Shown here: one piece after another, positions 5,337 to 7,162 of the stretch
How the letters are laid out: each line of letters begins with the position of its first letter
How positions within the stretch are numbered: position 1 is the first letter of the stretch
From: Desulfobacterales bacterium
Lineage (GTDB): Bacteria; Desulfobacterota; DSM-4660; Desulfatiglandales; JALVZP01
Reading direction: 5' to 3'
Assembly (NCBI GenBank): GCA_027037575.1
Contig: JALVZP010000229.1
Location: forward strand, 1-7,162
DNA length: 7,162 nucleotides
Notes under the pieces: generated by a model
Databases searched by the model: none
What the model was told of the DNA's origin: nothing
The model's input: the letters and a program-made list of their open reading frames with translations, nothing else
Made by a program: the position numbers and the translations under genes

Positions 5337-7025
5337 ATGATTTCTTTCCATAGGGATGAGAGAATAAAGCTGATAATAATAGCTGTATTTGTAGGAATTG
5401 GTGGAGGGCTGGCTTCACAATTATTGGATAAGAGTTTAGAGTTAGGAAGAGAGATATTATTTAGATATAAAAATGAATGGTATTTTTTCATTTTTCCAGC
5501 AATAGGCGCAATTTTTTCTTCCATTTTTTTAATTTATATTTTCAAAGATGTGGGTGGCCATGGTGTTCCTGAAGTCATCTACAGTGTTACAAAGAGAGGT
5601 GGTCTTTTAAGGCTTAGATCCAGTTTTTCAAGACTTGTATCCTGTGCCTTTACGATAGCAAGTGGTGGATCTGCAGGACCAGAAAGTCCTGTAGTAATTA
5701 GTGGTGCAAGTATTGCCTCAAATATTGCCTGTTTTTTTAGAATGAAAGACAGACAGAGGATTGCCCTTGTTGCAGGAGGATCTGCTGCGGCCATTGCATC
5801 CATATTTAATGCGCCTGTTGCAGGAATAGCCTTTAGCTTAGAGGCAATACTTGGGGAATGGACTACTACAAATTTAGTAACAATAGCTGTAGCATCCGCT
5901 ATTGGAACAGAAGTGTGTCGTATATTCCATGGAAATCAGATACCGTTTAAAGGTGGACCATTTGTTATCACAAACTTGGATCTCATTGCATGTATAGGTC
6001 TTTCCTTTTTTTCATTTATTTCTTCTCTTTTCTTTATGAGATTGCTTAGACATATCAGGCATGTCTCTAATAGGTTTATTTCGTCTATGGTTATAAGATC
6101 AGGTATTGGAGGGCTTCTTGTAGGTGTAATTGGTATGTTTTTGCCAGATGTCTTAGGAGAGGGTTATGAACCCATAAGGAATGTTATATATGGTCATTAT
6201 TCTTATGGAATAATTATTTCATTACTCTTGGTAATAGGAAAGATTGTAGCTACATGCTTTACCATAGGAACAGGAGGTATAGGAGGGATCTTTGCTCCTT
6301 GTCTTGTGGTTGGAAGCTTTTTGGGACTATTCTATTATAAGCTACTCGTTTTTTTATTTCCATCCATTCATTGGGCTGGACAGGCATATTTTAGCCTTCT
6401 TGGTATGGCAGGGGTTTTAAGTGGGGTTATCCAAGCACCTATGACGGGAATATTTTTGATTACAGAGATTACTGGAGGATATGAGGTATTAGTTTCTGTT
6501 GTCCTTGTCTCTGTTATAAGTGCATCTTTAATTAGATTTTTCGAACCATTTTCAGTATATCACCAGGAGCTTGCGGCAAGAGGGGAACTTTTGAGACCAA
6601 GGACAGACAGACGTATACTCTCTGAGCTGAATATTTTAGAATTAATTGATAGAAACTATTATCCATTAAGGCCGGATATGAGGCTTAGGGAGTTTATAGA
6701 GATTATCAAAAATACAGATTATGATTTCTTCCCTGTGATTGATCCAAAGACAAACCAGTATATTGGTCTTATCCATGTAGATGATATCAGGGCATATTTG
6801 TTTGATCCAAATCTTTATGATACAATCCTTGTAGAAGAACTTATTGACCCGGATACACCAGTTGTTTCTCTTGAAGATGAGCTAAAAGATATTATCAATT
6901 TATTTGATTATGGACATGATGCTACCCTTCCTGTTGTGCAGGATAAAAGGTTTATAGGCTTTATTTATAAATCAAAGATATTGGATCATTATAGAAAAGA
7001 GCTAATAGTTGAGGAGGAGATCTAA
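5337..7025 (+). CDS. ClC-family chloride channel/transporter with C-terminal CBS pair
   Basis: This 562-residue inner-membrane protein has a ClC core (about 8-405). GHGVPEV (74-80) is the GSGIP-type anion-filter loop, with His75 where E. coli ClC has Ser107. SGGSAGPESP (109-118) carries the gating glutamate E116. GIFAP (317-321) is the second filter motif and Y408 corresponds to the central Tyr445. At the internal proton-glutamate site (E. coli E203) the sequence GIAFSLEAIL has Ala170, as in ClC channels, which carry non-acidic residues there. Two CBS domains follow (about 438-490 and 500-555), including FFPVIDP and TLPVVQDKRFIGFI; such pairs bind adenine nucleotides and gate transport. The start ATG at 5337 is 5 bases after the HTH-EIIA stop, with no close Shine-Dalgarno, so coupling is likely. 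The family is firm; channel versus exchanger, and chloride versus another anion, are inferences. Confidence 0.95.
   Translation: MISFHRDERIKLIIIAVFVGIGGGLASQLLDKSLELGREILFRYKNEWYFFIFPAIGAIFSSIFLIYIFKDVGGHGVPEVIYSVTKRGGLLRLRSSFSRLVSCAFTIASGGSAGPESPVVISGASIASNIACFFRMKDRQRIALVAGGSAAAIASIFNAPVAGIAFSLEAILGEWTTTNLVTIAVASAIGTEVCRIFHGNQIPFKGGPFVITNLDLIACIGLSFFSFISSLFFMRLLRHIRHVSNRFISSMVIRSGIGGLLVGVIGMFLPDVLGEGYEPIRNVIYGHYSYGIIISLLLVIGKIVATCFTIGTGGIGGIFAPCLVVGSFLGLFYYKLLVFLFPSIHWAGQAYFSLLGMAGVLSGVIQAPMTGIFLITEITGGYEVLVSVVLVSVISASLIRFFEPFSVYHQELAARGELLRPRTDRRILSELNILELIDRNYYPLRPDMRLREFIEIIKNTDYDFFPVIDPKTNQYIGLIHVDDIRAYLFDPNLYDTILVEELIDPDTPVVSLEDELKDIINLFDYGHDATLPVVQDKRFIGFIYKSKILDHYRKELIVEEEI
7015..7019 (+). 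promoter_or_regulatory. Shine-Dalgarno of the last gene
   Basis: AGGAG within a GAGGAGGAGA run lies inside the end of the ClC gene, 6 bases before the ATG at 7026. It supports that start and the continuation of the operon. Confidence 0.65.
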
Positions 7026-7162
7026 ATGAAAAATGAACTTTTGCATGTCTTTAGAAATACTCCATTTGGAAGGGAAACCCTTTTTCATTCCATATATTTT
7101 TGTAAAAATACAGCCACAGAACTGAGAGTATATATTCCCAACTTTAAGGAATTTCTTATGTA
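7026..7162 (+). CDS. Probable universal-stress-type (Usp-like) protein, N-terminal fragment
   Basis: The ATG directly follows the ClC stop codon with no gap, has a good Shine-Dalgarno, and the frame stays open for 45 codons to the right edge. The visible residues have the opening pattern of a UspA-like alpha/beta fold: a first strand LLHVF, a loop NTPFGRETL, a first helix around FHSIYFCKN, and a second strand ELRVYIP. Many Usp proteins have this order, with a short loop after strand one and a helix beginning at a conserved small or Arg-rich stretch. The resemblance is of pattern only, and the ATP-binding glycine motif would lie beyond the window. Its place after a ClC-CBS gene fits a stress or ion-homeostasis role. 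The gene itself is well supported; the family is a modest-confidence suggestion. Confidence 0.7.
   Translation, partial: MKNELLHVFRNTPFGRETLFHSIYFCKNTATELRVYIPNFKEFLM

Larger units (their letters stand above)
1690..7162 (+). other. Predicted operon: glycosyltransferase, ABC exporter, HTH-EIIA, ClC-CBS, Usp-like
   Basis: Six same-strand genes follow with junctions of +3, -26, +14, +5 and 0 bases, and no stem-loop followed by a T-run separates them. Weak ribosome sites at the ATPase, permease and ClC starts point to coupled translation, while the glycosyltransferase, HTH-EIIA and Usp-like genes have their own good sites. The unit continues beyond the right edge. Confidence 0.75.

Noticed and set aside
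5252..5803. Minus-strand open frames at 5252-5524 and 5579-5803
   Set aside because: Both are antisense to the start of the ClC gene, whose motifs are unambiguous.

Overview
The window is A+T-rich (about one third G+C by eye), densely coding bacterial DNA. Arg is written almost only as AGA/AGG and Ile very often as ATA. That codon use, the short gene spacings and the gene set fit a low-GC, possibly thermophilic bacterium of the Nitrospirota/Thermodesulfobacteriota kind. This placement is a guess from style and content, because no marker gene is present.

Two divergent transcription units leave a short intergenic stretch (about 1623-1689). The leftward unit (minus strand, 1622 down to 1 and beyond) encodes a class II aldolase/adducin-family protein, a 60-residue charged protein of unknown function, and a ribonuclease Z-like metallo-beta-lactamase-fold protein cut by the left edge. 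Gaps are 1 and 5 bases. A good minus-strand sigma-70-type promoter (TTGACA, 17 bases, TCTTAT) sits so close to the aldolase start that the message would be leaderless or nearly so.

The rightward unit (plus strand, 1690 to the right edge and beyond) starts with a strong Shine-Dalgarno. It encodes a GT-A-fold glycosyltransferase, an ABC exporter ATPase, an ABC-2 permease, a fusion of an excisionase/MerR-like DNA-binding domain to a PTS EIIA domain, a ClC-family chloride transport protein with a C-terminal CBS pair, and the first 45 codons of what looks like a universal-stress-type protein. Junctions run from a 26-base overlap to a 14-base gap, so the genes are probably co-transcribed.

Functionally the rightward unit reads as two blocks. 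The first (glycosyltransferase plus a complete ATPase/permease pair) could make and export a glycosylated compound, though the substrate cannot be read from the sequence. The second (HTH-EIIA, ClC-CBS, Usp-like) looks like an anion-transport/stress module with a phosphorylatable regulatory protein. The best leads are the HTH-EIIA/ClC pairing, a ClC protein that keeps the gating glutamate but has Ala at the internal proton-glutamate position, and an aldolase-family protein with Gln in place of a normally zinc-binding His. No RNA gene, mobile element, CRISPR array or convincing terminator was found, and no gene-free stretch exceeds 70 bases.
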